Of a stretch of 64,000 bases of DNA, positions 46,820 to 60,452 are shown one piece after another. The stretch covers positions 32,652,289 to 32,716,288 of the forward strand of contig NC_054869.1 in assembly GCF_018320785.1 (NCBI RefSeq), given 5' to 3'. Position numbers and translations under genes: made by a program. Position 1 is the stretch's first letter. Every line of letters begins with the position of its first letter. Below the pieces are notes generated by a model, which searched no databases, had not been told where the DNA came from, and saw only the letters and a program-made list of their open reading frames with translations. Source of the stretch: Cheilinus undulatus. Lineage: Eukaryota; Chordata; Actinopteri; Labriformes; Labridae.

Positions 46820-49800
46820 CTAAAATGCCTACCAAAACCAATCCAAGTGGTCAATTTTTCCCACAGTATGCTAATCTAATCTAGCTAGCTTTTTATGCTG
46901 CATTCTATGTACCTCAGAAGTCTGATGCTGGGACTGGGAATGACGTCACTCCAGAGTTGAATGCATTTCATTTGCTATAAGCTTGTAACTGGAGGTACTG
47001 GGAGTTGCTCCGACTTATGAGTTAAAATTACGAGCCCATGGCACATTTTTGATGACGTCACCATGGAATATCCGAGTCCTGAGATAAAACAGAACGCACC
47101 ATTATTCTATGCACCGGAGTACCGTTTTTGTTTCATTTATTTCTTTGAAAAGTTAGTTTATTACATGCACCTGGCTAGCTAAGTGAATACTAATGCCCCA
47201 GAAAACCCATTTTTTTGGTCATTTTGAAGATATGTGACACTAGGGCTTTAAGAGAAAATGGGCATTGGATGTTAGATCATGGTATTAGTTGTATACTGTT
47301 CGACCTGTTCTGAGATCAGGTGCAGAAACTAAATGGAAAGAGTTTTCTATTGGTTGAAAGTTGCTGAACAGAGTTAGAAAACATTCGCCCGCTGCCTACA
47401 AACCAGATGATGATGAAGCCCTCAGAGAGCGTGGATCACCCACAAGTAGAATTTATCCATTCTGATCATGTGTGCATATATCTTCAATGTTTTGATGCAC
47501 ATCAATTATTAATCACATGTTGAATTAATGCCTAAGAGCCCCAGGTTGTGTGGTCGGTGCTGCCTCTGCTAGAGCAGGGGAGAGAGGGAAATGTTGATTC
47601 ACTTCTGTTTTTCCCCCTCTGATATGAAGCTCTGTCCTGTTCATCCATGGCTCCAACACCTTGTCTCTTCTTCATACTTGCATCTTTTCATCTCTGCCTG
47701 TGGGGCCGTTCCTTCTATCCTTGGAAGTTAACCGTGCCCTCCTCCTCCACCTCCTCTTCCCTCCTGGGGGAGGAGTGCAGTGGATCCCATCCCACTGGGA
47801 CGACACGTGTCTTGGCACAAATGTGCAATGCTGCAGGCAATGTATATATCTCCATTTGTGTAGGATTTCATTGATTTTTGCTGTGTGAGTGTGTGGATGT
47901 ATACATGGCAACACCTCACTTTACCCCTATCTCATTATTTCAACATAGAAACACAGTACTGGCAGCATGGGTCTCATGATGGTGCAGTGCAAGGATTCAC
48001 TCCATCAATAACTCATCAGTATTGATGGAGGCTGAGTACACTCTCAGCATCAATACTTGATCTTAAATTCAGAGGTTGTGTTTATGAAGCATAGGGGAGG
48101 ATATCCAAGGCTTGGGTTGCAGGTAGGGCAAGTAAGCAAGGCCAAAATAGGCAGTAAAGTGCAAGGAATATGTAAACTTAGTAGTACAAGGTGATCCTGA
48201 AAGTCTTGAAACACAACTGAAGTCTGGATCAGAGGTGGATAGCCTAAACGTTTTTCTTTAACAGCCATGAAAAACCACCTAAAATCCAGAGCCAGCTGCC
48301 ACTCAGGCCTTTGTTTGAATGCTAAATTAAATACAGTACCTATGTATCTGCCTGCTTCTCACACTTCTTTCTTCCCTCCCACTCAAGAAATTAATCTTTT
48401 CTCTCCTTTTTTGTACTGTCTTTTTTTTTCACAAGGCCTCAGTCTGTATTGAACCTGTGCTGCTGAGTCACCAAGCGCTTGGTGGTGAAAGGCAGAGAAA
48501 GAGAGCAGAGAGAGATGAAGGAGAAAGAACTCGGCAGGTGGTGGGCACCGCCGCAGCTTCAGCCCGCCGAGTCTTTTCAGCTGGCACACAACTGCTCGGC
48601 TGCCACAGAGGCCCTGCTTTCCATCAGAATATTCCCCCTCTCTTCCCCCTCTTTAAACGATAAACGAGGAGAACAGGCTTGGCCCGGAATAATAGGATCC
48701 TTTCTCTCTGCCCCTGCCATGTGTGAGGACAGGAACAATGGCTGGGACCGGGAGGGGAAATGATTCAAAGTGAGATTTTCACCTGCTCCCTTCAACCCCA
48801 GCTCGGCTCCTTTCAGAGCATGCTAATGCCAGTTCATTTACAAAGTAGTACTGTAAGCTGTAACACTCAGACACACACACAAAAATGCACAGATTCTTTT
48901 AAACTCATTGTGATGGACAGTTTAGATTATTGTGCACCAAGACGTCCATTTTGGTAATCATACTCATTATCGTCATTATCCCATTTTCAGAGCTAAATAA
49001 GAATTAGAGACTGGCTGACCTGCTTTGTAGCATGGACGTTGTTTGGGGAGTTTTTGTTCAAAGTGGCAGTTTTGGATTTTTTTTTAAAGAGAAACCAGAG
49101 CAGCTTTAGGTAAACCTGTCCTGTCAACTGGAAAAAAGTCCTGCATTCATTATGATCTGATCCAAGATGTTGTAAGCATGCTGGACTCAGTTAGCACATG
49201 GCTGAAACCTCAATAATCTACTCTTAAAAACTAATGCCTATAAATGCTTTTATTAAAACAGATTTTCCGCTACAAAAATAAAATGTGCAGCATAATTTCT
49301 CAACCAAAACATCTTCTAAAAATCAAAATAATCTCACCCCAAGATCAGTTTAGCTGAATCAGCACCATGGTGGCTTTAGAATCATTAATTCATTCACTCA
49401 TCTCATTTAAATAAATGTGTAGTGGTTTCAAATGAGCCTAACTCACCAGATAGACTGTCTCTCATATCTATGGCAGGGGGACATAATGCACCTCCAATGG
49501 GGCAACAGCCCATACACGGTGCTTTGAAGAGAAGAACTATTTCAAAAACAGGAAAAAATCAAAGTGTGGTTGGATGAATGTTTAGTCATTACAGGCCAAT
49601 CAGACCAACAAAACATATGACGTTGTGGTCGTGCGCCACTGCTCAGAGGAACACACAAGCTCATCGGATTGATGTTCACTATCAGTGGAGCCAGTTGGTA
49701 AATTGAACTGTGCTGAAAAAGAACAAAAACTAATTTTCCACCAAGAAATACTTTCAGTGCAGTTCTTTGCTCTTCTTTAAATGTTGTCCAGTTGTCATAA

Positions 49801-49940
49801 AACTGCTATATAGCTATCCATGCTAATCTCTTCTCCAGCCTATTACAGGTATGCAGGAGCTTCAGCTAAACACCCACAGTGAGTTACGACCACCTCTCTC
49901 TCCTCAAGTGAAACTGATTGGTCCCTGTCATTCCCATACT
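46820..49940. other. Intergenic, nothing recognised
   Basis: No gene recognised. Stretches such as 48.43-48.78 kb are GC-balanced and might be conserved non-coding DNA, but this cannot be judged without alignment. Confidence 0.4.
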
Positions 49941-50773
49941 GGGAACAAGCTTTTCAGATAGATCTGCTTGATGATAGACATGGAAAACAAATCCATTTAA
50001 TAACCTCCACACTGGAAAGAAAATTCCGATCCAAAGCTTTAGAAACTATTAAACTGTAGGGTGGGTTTTGAACGACCTGAACGAAAGTCAAACTTATCAT
50101 TTGTATTACAAATTTTAAGTCTTTCACTCCAAAAGTAACCAACCTGACCTGCAAAACCTAATTACAAAACTTTCATTAAAGCCACCTTAAAGTGTGCGCA
50201 GCAAACAGCTTGACCTTTATGGAAACTCACTAGCGCAGCTAATGTTACTGGAACTAACTGTTCACAACTTCTTCTAAAACAGCAAATACACTGTGCCAGT
50301 TGATTACATCACCTCGTCCTGATTGTGCTGGGGTCTCACAGTGGAGGTCTGCAGGAGCAGGCAGACCCCTCTTAATCCATTGCTTTTGCAAGATTGGCTC
50401 ATTATAGAATTTGTAGCAAAGCAAAATCTTGATTATTATTCAACTTTAATTAATACAACTTGATCAGTATAAACTGCTTCATAAGTCAGTCAGGGTTTTT
50501 TTTTTGCATAGTGCCAGGCAATAGCAAATGTCTGAAAACACTTTACACAAAGACCAGGTCTCGACTGTGCTCTTTGATATATCATTTACAGAGAGCCAAC
50601 ATTATTCCACTGTGAGCAAAGCCAACATGTTAGATATGGGAGCAGTAAAATTATTGTTTTGATACCAGGTATTTGAGGATTATTTTGGCAAATAATCGTT
50701 TGTTATTTTGTCTGTGTAGATAGTTTGTCTGTGTTCCCATTCATCCAGGTCATGGATTTCCCAGTATTTGTCG

Positions 50774-50831
50774 AGGGGGCAACTGGACTTGATTGAGTCC
50801 AGCTGAGTCCAATCAAGTCCAGTTGCCCCCT
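50774..50831. repeat. Perfect 22-bp inverted repeat (hairpin)
   Basis: AGGGGGCAACTGGACTTGATTG (here cited as positions 50774-50795, core GGCAACTGGACTTG) and its exact complement at 50810-50831 are separated by 14 nt. This is a stable potential stem-loop. It lies directly beside the retroelement-like frame below. Confidence 0.9.
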
Positions 50832-50875
50832 TGAAGCATTTGCATATATCGTATCTCCTATCTTCTCTAGCTTGT

Positions 50876-51088
50876 TTACCACATACCCTTAATTCCCTCT
50901 AACAACATTACTGGGTTCCCATTTACTGTCTCCCACTCTTTCCTCTCACTTGCCTTAGGCCATTTAACTTTAGGTTTCTGCTTATAGGTTCTCTCTCTGA
51001 CGGGCAGGCAGTCCTCAGTGTCGTCCACATCCCTTTCCCCCATGCTATCTCCCTCCTCTGCAGTGCCAGAGTCACTGATATCCTGCAA
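50876..51088 (-). pseudogene. Fragment of a retroelement-like open frame
   Basis: A 70-codon minus-strand frame with an acidic start, then CLPVRER, KVKWPKASERKEWETVN. The basic KWPKASxxxEW block is reminiscent of the region before the reverse transcriptase in teleost non-LTR elements. No reverse transcriptase is attached. The assignment rests on this one motif and is tentative. Confidence 0.4.
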
Positions 51089-51124
51089 ACTGTGGTTTTA
51101 CACCTGCAGCTGAAGTTCAATCGA

Positions 51125-54100
51125 CTGACTCGACTGGCTTCTCAGGAAATACAATTGATGTGGCGACACTGTGCTCCATTTACCACACACTTCATTCATC
51201 CTGGTACATTCTAAGGCCTTTAACTGATGTTACTTTCTCACAACCACAGGGACAAACCTGTCCCCAAGCCACATTTTTAAGGTTTTACTTCAAATCTAAA
51301 GTTGACAGCCTCCCCATCAGACAAAACATGTAACCTAGAGAACTCATCTTCAATTCTTGTATAAGAAGAGCATTTTCATGACCTACATTTAATTAACTAT
51401 AAGGTTGATAAAAAGTAAAGACACACTGACTGATAATGGACTCAGTTTTTGATTATTCTATCATAAAGAGTTTAATCTAATAGCCACATTTGGCTCAAAC
51501 ATCAGTCCCTCTCCAGTGCAGTGTCCTCTGAATTTAAGGTCATCCACTGTTAGTTATTGTCTCACATTCATTTGTCCTCAACAGCGAGACACACAGCTCA
51601 GCAAGTCATAAAAAGACGACAGATATGATGAGGGGGAAAGTATTTGTCTCAGAGTAATCAGCGTGGTGTGAATGGGTAAACTCATTTGCTTTCTAATCTC
51701 CTCCCCTTTGTACTAATTTGTTTATCTCTTTCTTTGTGTGTGGGGGTGTGTGAATGTGTGTGGTTGTTTTGATTATAATTCCCTTTGCTGCAGAGTGAAT
51801 TAAAACTTGCTCATAATTTATCATTCACAGGCTGACTTTGAGCGTTAATCAGAGTGTGCATATTATTAACACAGTGAAGCCGTTGTGGCACACACCGCCA
51901 CAGACACAATCACACACAGATAATCTTGTGTGGAAAACATTGCAATTAAATCACTGGCTGCTGCTTGGATACAGTTTTAATAAATGTTCATTTAATAACA
52001 CGAGCATGACACATTTATTGCAAGTCTCCATGTCTTTCAGTGTCAAAGCATCACTGAACAAAAGAGCTGAAAACAGAAATGTTCTTTCTGTGCGTACCGT
52101 GTCAATGTCATTGCTGTTAAAACATTTACTCTGCTCCAGCTCTTTCTCCACCTGCATAAAATATCAAAGCCTCTACATGTGAAAGAAGGACACAAACATC
52201 AAATTTCAGGGTTGAATATTTCAAAAGGACTAACAAAGATGGCATGAAAGTCACTTGTTAGAAGTCAAACTGTTAGAAGATCAAGCACGTTTCCATTTCA
52301 GACAAAATTCCATTCCATTTATTTTTCTTCCTCATTAAGAAGCCAGAGGACATGAGCAAAGATGTCCTCGGTTCAAAGCTGTTAAATGGACAAGATGGTG
52401 AATTAAATGGAAATTGACATGCTTTGCATTTTTATTTAGACATTACTGTAAGCATCATAACAGAAGGCTTGCATGATTTTAAAAAAAGCAATGTGATAAC
52501 ACTGGTTCTAATTGATGAAGATACGTTTTAATAAATAGAAAGATAGTTCAAACCATCTGTGACTGACATCATATACAACAAGAGTAGACATAGGTGCAAA
52601 AAGTTGAATAGCTTTTGAACCATTTATCATTGCCACTTTTTCCTCTGGAAGCTCTCCGTTGTGCCGTTCCAGTGACATTATCCAAAGCTTCGTAGCTCCT
52701 ACGGAGCTTTTCTAGTGAGTCTGGAACTTGGGTGACTTTCCGTGGTCTTTAAAGATTAAATCCACACAGGTAACTCTGGCACTAAATGTCTTTTTATCAA
52801 GTTTTAAATCAATTTTAGTTGTTTCCGCTGCTAGCGACTCAATGCATTGTAACAGGCTGTGACAACCAATACCTGGCTGTACCATTGTTGCATCGTACTC
52901 CGTCAAACTGCACGTTTTACACTTAAATCATGAGATGGCCTGAATAGCTCAAAATGGAGAAAAAGAAAGACAGAATACACAAATTACTGCAAGGACTTTT
53001 TTGAGTATGTGAATATTTTGAAGACTTTGCCAAATAATTTTTTTTCACTTTTTGGTCCCCAAAGGATGGGAGAACAAGTTTGAGCAAAAAAAAAAAAAAG
53101 AAAAAAAGAAAAAAAAAAAGTATAAGTAATTATTGTTTCCTGGGTGTCACACAGTAAAATCTGAGTTTTCATTTCTGCTTAGGTCTTTCTTTTGTCTTTA
53201 TAGTCCCAAAACTTTTTTTTAAATTCAAGTGACATTACTGAAGAACGCATATTCTTAAAGCCCAGGTTATCCTAAAAATATGTTTAAAGAATGACTGTAC
53301 ACTACTAATTTACAAGCTCTTTAAAAACAGTAAGTCCAGGTTAGACAAAATGGTTATAAAATAGCTGGAAAAATATCAGTACAGACAGGTAGCAAATTAA
53401 AAAAAAAAAATCTTACAGTGATAAACACTGAGAAAAGTAACATGGTATAGTACTTTTGTGGGGTCAAAAATGAAAATCCTTTAACTTATTGTTGCACTTG
53501 TCTGTCATAAAAATTACACGTAGCACATTTGCCTTTAAATGTGTCATTTCTATCATCACTCTGCAGCCAAAAGCCTGATAAAATTTAGTTAACCTTTACA
53601 ACTCTTTAATATGCACACAATCTGTCAATGAACTGGGCAGTATACAGTATTACACACAGGCTGTGGGTAATACTTTATGCACAATAGTAGCTGTTCCAAC
53701 AAAAACACTACAGCTTTTGCATTTTTACATTTTACTATGGTATTCCTGTCCCTATCATCTAAGAGTTCAACATAATAGAAAATATCATAGACATTGTAAA
53801 AAGATGCAAGTCCACTCGAGGCTTCCGTACATCATATATTTTGTTCCACAACTTGTTTTCCAGACCTTTGCAGCTTGCTGAAACAGTTCTGCAACCCACT
53901 AATGGCTCCTGACCCACCTGTCAGGAGCCAGTACTGACTGCACTGATTGAAGTAACACCATACTGCTGTTTGGCATGCTGCCACTTTATCCTTTGCTGCA
54001 TTTATAACAGAACTTGCACAAAATGACGCACTTAAACTTTGGAAGGATATTTAAGATTGTCTTTGAAGCACTATATTGTGTTTTGAGAAATGATTTTTGC

Positions 54101-55890
54101 CAATGTTGCTCCCTATTTTCTATCCTCACCCTTTTCTCACCCTCTGACTCCACATCCACTGGCCTCAATCCTATGTCCCTTCAACCCCTATTTTCTCTTC
54201 TCTTTTGTCCCGCTCCTCTTTGTCTGGTTACATTAGGTTGGTAAGAAAACCTCCTCATCCCACTAACCATTTCACTTTACGCCTCAGCTGCTGCTGTAAT
54301 TGGACAAAATTTGATCTGCTTCCTTTCTCTCTCTTTTCTCCGATTTTTAGTTCATTCTCTGACAAGCCCTTGCTACCCGTAATGCCATATATTCTGTATA
54401 CTACAGTTAACCCTGGTACATTGTCCCTGGTTCTCTCTCTCTCAGCCCCAGCTCTCTTGCTCTCTTTTGTGTCTTCTCTCTGTGTTCAAAGACAGAGGAC
54501 GACAAGGGACAAGAGAAGGAGAACAGAGCAGAATAAAGGTGAGGGCTGTGTGTTACAGGGCAGGACCATAGAAGGCTCCCTTGCGGCTCAGTGATACACC
54601 TTTTGCCCTGAAGTCACCAGAGTGCATTGTGGGAAGGAGGTCAGTGGCAGCCTCACACTGATTAGGTTGTTTTTGCAGTTCCGCACAACAATATGTAATA
54701 TTCATGCAAAGTAAATAGACATGAATGCAGCTGTTTCATGACTAATTCTGTAATCAACAAAGGGCTCCAACAAATAATGTCAAAGTTTAGATATGATGCC
54801 ATTTTAACTTATTCCCATAGACTTGTTTAATCCATTAAATCTTTTAATGTATAACTCTGATCTTGGTTATATCACAATTAGTCCCATGCACCAAATATTA
54901 TCGCAAATGGAAGTACATTTACTTATAATGAACAAAGGAAATTCAACTTTGAAGGAGCATTCCACCCATTTACATGTCTTATATTTTGTAATGTAGACTG
55001 CTACTCAGACATTGACACTTGTGTATAATGTTATATATCGTCATCTTCCTAAAATAATGGCCTATGTCATTTCTTGACAAATTTTTAATTTTTTTTGTGG
55101 TCAGCTCTTTGTGATGCTGGCCACCTCTGGTAAAATCCCCAACATCCTTAGTTGAACAGATCATGTGATCCTTACCCTGTCATATAATGGCCTATGTCAA
55201 TATTGTGGCCAGTGGTGGGTCCTTTTAAATGTGACAACAAGGTATGAATAGTCATTAAAAACATGGAAACAATTACCTCGCTTCGCCTGCCAAGGGTGCA
55301 AATTTCGACTGGCGACAGGTATGCCTCTGTTTATCCACTGTTCGTGATCAAATACACAATACAATCAAAAATGCTCATCAAACAACAAAATTAAACCTTA
55401 TTAAAAGATTATTTGTTGCTACATACCTCCTGAAAACTTCCCGCACGCACACAATGACCTCCTGGCTTCAATCAAAGTTGGCGTGTGACGACACACCCGA
55501 CCTTTATACCTGTCCTGGGGCACACCACTTAACCACGGAACATGAATATACAATAAAAGAAAGGCCGGTGGCCACTTACACTTCAAATATAAGCTGTATA
55601 GTCCGCTACCTACAGAGAAATAATAAGAAAAAAAGATAAGATGAGGGATAGGATCGCCATGCAGAAAGACATTTAGAGAGCTGTTTTAGATTCCTTAAAC
55701 AGTGTAAAATGCTTTAACACTCTCAAAAGTTGAGAAACATTTCAACTGTGTTCTATTGCTAACTGTAACTAGTTACTATTTTTAAGTAACTTTGCCAACA
55801 CTGGTTGTAAACATTCTACAATTTTTTTTTTTCACTGTGTACTGCCTCATGACACCCCTCCTGAGAATCTCCCACTGTGACTGAGATGTG
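51125..55890. other. Intergenic, nothing recognised
   Basis: AT-rich. It contains an A-rich run at 53086-53119. The 52.6-52.92 kb part has somewhat more CpG than its surroundings and may be a worn DNA element. No coding frame with family resemblance. Confidence 0.4.
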
Positions 55891-55897
55891 TAAAGAA

Positions 55898-56203
55898 TAA
55901 ATGGACTTTAACTTGCAGAGTACTTTTTCAAGTCATCTGACTATTCAAAACACTTTAACATTGCAGGTCACACCTACCCATTCATACACTGATGGCAGAG
56001 GTTGTTATGTGGCATTAGTATTAGCTAATCACATTCATACTAATCCATACATGTTTACACACCACGAAGTGAGCAGTGAGAGGAAATTGGGGTAGAGTGT
56101 CTTCCTTAAGAACACATTAGTGACTGCAGAAGCAGAGATTCAAACCCATTCCGAATCTGACCATGACGACCGACTCTACCTACTGAGCCACAGATGGCCT
56201 ATT
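55898..56203 (-). mobile_element. Full-length tRNA-derived SINE, minus strand
   Basis: Read from right to left, this has a tRNA-like head. The A box TGGCTCAGTAGGTAGAGTC is the complement of 56172-56190 and the B box GGTTTGAATCT the complement of 56136-56146. A body follows, containing AAGACACTCTACCCCAATTT, then TGTATGAATGGGTAGGTGTG, AAAGTGTTTTGAATAGTCAG and a tail AAGTCCATTTATT. This is the layout of a very common percomorph-type SINE. Both pol III boxes are legible, so the copy is only moderately old. Confidence 0.85.
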
Positions 56204-56204
56204 T

Positions 56205-58235
56205 TCCTAGCTGCTGTATTCAGGTAACTGGGCCTTCTTCTGAACACTAATTTTTTTTAAGTAAATGCTTCGGACCTGCGGGACAATAGCACTGAGGGGA
56301 TGCTGAGTGACAGAGAGTAGGGACAGGCTGTGTGGCGGACCTTGGGCTCGATCACAAGATCCAACTTAGGGCAAAGTCAGAGGCAGGTAGTCTGGACATT
56401 TTTATGTGCTTGTGTTAGAGGCTGTGCCCACATTATTCCAGTTACATACATGTCATTTCATCAGTGAATCATTAGGGAGATGTTGTAGACACATGAAATG
56501 AACCAGCACGAGGTTGTAAAGGGTTGTTTTAAGATTCAAGACACCTGGAAAGGGTCTAATAACCGAAGAGCTGAGCCTGACCCTGTATTCAACACACCAT
56601 TACTATGCTAATGCTTACACAGCAATTGTAGCTGCATTGTTCAGTGAAGGCTTCCTTCACAATACAGGGGGGTGTTGTGGGTGAAGCTCCTGATGTAATG
56701 AGCGTCCGCGTGTGTGTGTTACAGTTACACTTTGTGCCTTTGGAACAAGATACTTCCCTGTCTGATACCTTGCAGCAGATAATGGATCCCACAGTGAATG
56801 AGTGAGTGGCAGCTTCCTACGGAGCCCACGGTTTCACCAGCTCTTTCTCTCTCCTACCCCAAGTTTCTCCGTGCCCTCCCCCATGCCTCCTCTCCTCATC
56901 CGAGGCTTAGAGTGATTGGCCAGGAGCAGAAGAGGATGTTATAGTATATGAATAATTGAGGAGAGGGAGAGAGGGAGAGATGTGTAAACTGACCCTTAGC
57001 TGTAGCTTCACCGTTAGCTAAGGAGGCTACATCCAGCTGTACACAAGAGAAAATATTCAAGCTGGACACAAAAAGAGTTAAAAGTAGTTTGCAAAATTCT
57101 TAAGTCTGTCTTGAGTTAGTGTTTGTGCATGTGTGTTAATATGTGCGTAAATGTGTGGGCGTGTGCGAATGCATGCACCTTCCTTCAACCAAAGGGTCAG
57201 TTTGAGGTTGGATTGCACTTACCCTTTCACTCCCGTGAGACCGCCACATTCTGCAGCTGTACATATCCCTGTGAGTGTGTGCATGTGTGTGGGTGAGTCA
57301 GTGAATGAGTTTTATGCTCTCCTGGCTTCTTTGAAGGATCCCTGAGTGCTTCAAAGGAAGCAGAGATTGTTGCCATGCAGGCTTGACCCTATTCAGCGCC
57401 AGAGAGATGTGGAGTGGCTGCAGCAGAGAGGGCCGCAGCAGTCCGTCAGTCAGTCAGTCAGTGTGAGGCTTCTGATGGGCGCTGGAGAACCTTACAGGCA
57501 GGCAGACATGCACACATGCTCTCGCTATTTCCAGGTTGCCATGGTTTCATGGGAATGTCGTTGGGCAAGTTGAAGCACATCTCTGGTAATTCCACCCTGC
57601 CTGGCAGCCACTCTGCTGTGTGAGTGTCTGTTTCTCTGTGTATGCATGGCAGACAGGAAGCGAGGTAAATATGCTGTGGCTTGCAACAGCCAGAAGATTC
57701 CAGATTTCTGAAGACAAGCAGCTTATCTATTCAGAGTTAATATTTGCTTCCGCAGCAATATCAATTTTCCCCACATGAGCATAAAGTAAGTGTGTCTGAT
57801 GAAGCTTTGGTACAATGAGACAGAAGTAAAGCTCGTTGTAATTGATTCCAGCACACAGTTCTGCTTCTCCTTTGTGCCACTCTGTTATGCTTTGAAAATT
57901 TGATGTATGTAATTGACATTACTTCGCTGCAGTGTTAATGATTATTGATTAAGTATGGCAGTGAGGCTGGTGGTCATGAGACCCTCGGCAGTGGCATGTT
58001 TTCATATCGTTTCATCTGTCACCTCTCCCTGAAAAGGCCTCTGATGGCTCTCTTTTAGAGAAACAGACACAGCAGCATTATGGTTTTAAAGCCCTAAGAG
58101 GACATGCCTCCATACAGTTTATTTTATTCCATTTTAATCCTGAATTCATGAGGAATGTCTCCTTGTTTTCTTCAGGTCTTGGTTTATTAGTCCTTATGTC
58201 TTTATCCAATGACAACAAGTAAATATCTCGATAAC
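56205..58235. other. Intergenic, nothing recognised
   Basis: It contains a short CAGT tetranucleotide run at about 57440-57460 and TG-rich stretches near 57125-57300. No coding frame with family resemblance. Confidence 0.45.
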
Positions 58236-58241
58236 AGAACT

Positions 58242-58545
58242 GACTATCTCTCCACTCCATTTCATATTCCACATGTACTGGGACTGACCCACTGGTCAGG
58301 TGATGTCATGGGTCATTTGCTTTAAGACAATCCACCTGTGGTGGATAATGACAGCATAAGAGCACCTGTGCTCCACGCTGTCACTGATTCAAATTTCGAT
58401 GGAACGAATCCCTGAGCGGCCTCAAGAGGAAGAGATAGTCTCTTCACTCAGAGAGCCATGGTTACATTCTGTAACCAAACGTTCTATATCGTATCGAGAC
58501 TATCTCTCCACTCCCTTACATACTGCATGTGAACAGGGCTCTGTA
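58242..58545. repeat. Direct repeat spanning the left arm, 256-bp period
   Basis: GACTATCTCTCCACTCC occurs at 58242-58258 and 58498-58514, each followed by a similar 25 bp containing CATGTACTGGG or CATGTGAACAGGG. The first copy lies outside the inverted arm and the second inside it, so the arm may be part of a tandemly repeated terminal unit. Confidence 0.75.
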
Positions 58546-60221
58546 AGTAACATGAGGTAAACTGTGTGCACTTTGAATGAGACATTGCCGCCTCTAGGAG
58601 TGCTCTAAGAAAGACACATAATCCCAGATGTGCTTTCATAGGAATCACCAATGTGTTTTTGACAGTGACAGTGAACTATATACAAACAAACTCTGAATAT
58701 ACTGTGTACACCCCTAGGTCAGCAGTACACCCAGGGAAAGTTACTGCTATGTCCAGCCAAGACGCCAGACGCTACCAGGGCTAGCCCACCTAGCAAGATG
58801 CTAGGGTTTGGCTAAAAGGGAGCAGAGAGGGCACTCCAATCAGCCACACCAGGCCGATGGACAAGGAAAAAATAAATAATGTTCAGGCTCCACCAAGAAT
58901 GCGTTCACTGAAGTATGTGCTTGTGGCCACATTAATTTGGTAGAAACTGGTCGAAAGTGGAGGGGACAGACCATGTAGCAGCAGCACAGATCTCGCTCAG
59001 AGATGCACCGCGCCACTAAGCCCAGGACGCAGCCATACCCCAGCTAGAGTGACCTCACACACCTGCGGGACAAGGTGCCCCTGTGTCCACATTTGCCTGC
59101 TGGATAGCCTCTACAATCCAGTGAGAAAGGTTGGCTTTCGATAGCGGTTGACCAAGGTGCAATGGTTTAAAACAACCAAGTAACTGATGTTTTCCTGTGA
59201 GGCCGTGTCTGGTGCAGTGGTTGCTGGCACCATCTTTGCCCAGCCCTGCATATCAACCTCTTGGAGTTAAAGGAGATCCACCTAGACCTTGGCCATTTCC
59301 TCCCAGACCTTCAAGGGGAACGTGTGCTGTAAAAACAGTGTGACTATGAGGGTTTACATCAACAGGCAGGGCTTTTTGTGCTTCCAGCACCTGTGCAGTA
59401 TTGTGGCAATATTGACTCAGTGTTGGTCTTCTGTGTCTGGGCTGCTATTGCCCTGTACACCTTATCCAGGGATGCATCCAACATTATACAGCCTTTAGTT
59501 GGGTGACTATGTTTCCCTAGCAGAGATTTGAGGAAAACATCAGGGCTGCCATGGGCTGGTCCAGTTGTGGCAGGGCTGCAGAGCCAACCTTCTCTCAATC
59601 CTGCATAGCTGACAACTGTCTAAAATTGACCTGAGTGGGGGAACAGGTTAGCACCCTGCTTCTCCTCTCACTCCCAGTTATCACCTCTTGTGATTTTGCC
59701 TTGCTTATGTCAAGTCAGCAAGTCGCCTCCCCACTCCAGGTTCGGTCAGACAGTGTATATTCCTGTGACGTGTGAACCCCTCGTCAGGGCAATACACCAG
59801 GAACTTTTTGTGTTTGCTCCTCACATTCACCACACTACTGCCTCTCCCACAGTCAGGATCAGCTGGTTAGGCTCTGTACCTGTGGCGCGTCAATCCCTTG
59901 TCAGGGCAACACACCAGGCACAGAATGTGGGATACAATGAAGGCCAATTAAAACAACAGTGGACAACTGTTTTAACCACTTTAAGAACTCCAACACTGTT
60001 TGGTTTTGTGGAGAACAATCACCCTGAGAGTGAACTCTCTCTTACACACCGGTAAGTGGCAAGACTACTTACTTGTCTACTAGACTACTAGTTTGTCTTT
60101 TCAAAATCTTAGATACACATGAATGCCAACCTGCTCTCGTGGAATCAAAATGACAAGTGACAGCGTGACGCACAGGCACTCTTATGCTGTCATTAGCCAC
60201 CACAGGTGGATTGTCTTAAAG
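58320..60221. mobile_element. 1.9-kb segment bounded by 65-bp inverted arms, class unknown
   Basis: The left arm (58320-58384, with CTTTAAGACAATCCACCTG, TGACAGCATAAGAG and CACGCTGTCAC) is matched by the inverted right arm (60157-60221) at about 90% identity. Inside: a nested small palindrome GGTTAC-ATTCT-GTAACC (58460-58476) between GAGATAGTCTC and GAGACTATCTC, and a 117-bp-period duplication (59762-59804 and 59879-59921, both with GTCAGGGCAA and ACACCAGG). No long open frame is present, so any coding capacity is lost or never existed. It resembles a dispersed teleost repeat; I cannot name the superfamily. No clear target duplication. Confidence 0.7.
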
Positions 60222-60452
60222 TTAATTATCTATGCAAACTCTTATGTGTGCTGGCACAACGCAACCCACTCGCCCAAACCGTCTCTCCCTATTTCATAAT
60301 CTGCCCATTATGTCCATGCTCAACTTCTCCTGCTCTTGCTCAAGTTGTGCTCCAGTTGTGTAGTGTTACAAATGTGCCACAAAGACAACCAATCAGAGAA
60401 CTCAGGGGCGTTTAACTCTGATTGACTGATTTGGCCCCAGTAAGATTGCAGC

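Noticed and set aside
56136..56203. Possible tRNA gene from clear A and B boxes
   Set aside because: The boxes belong to the head of a SINE with body and tail; the anticodon arm does not fold as in a real tRNA.
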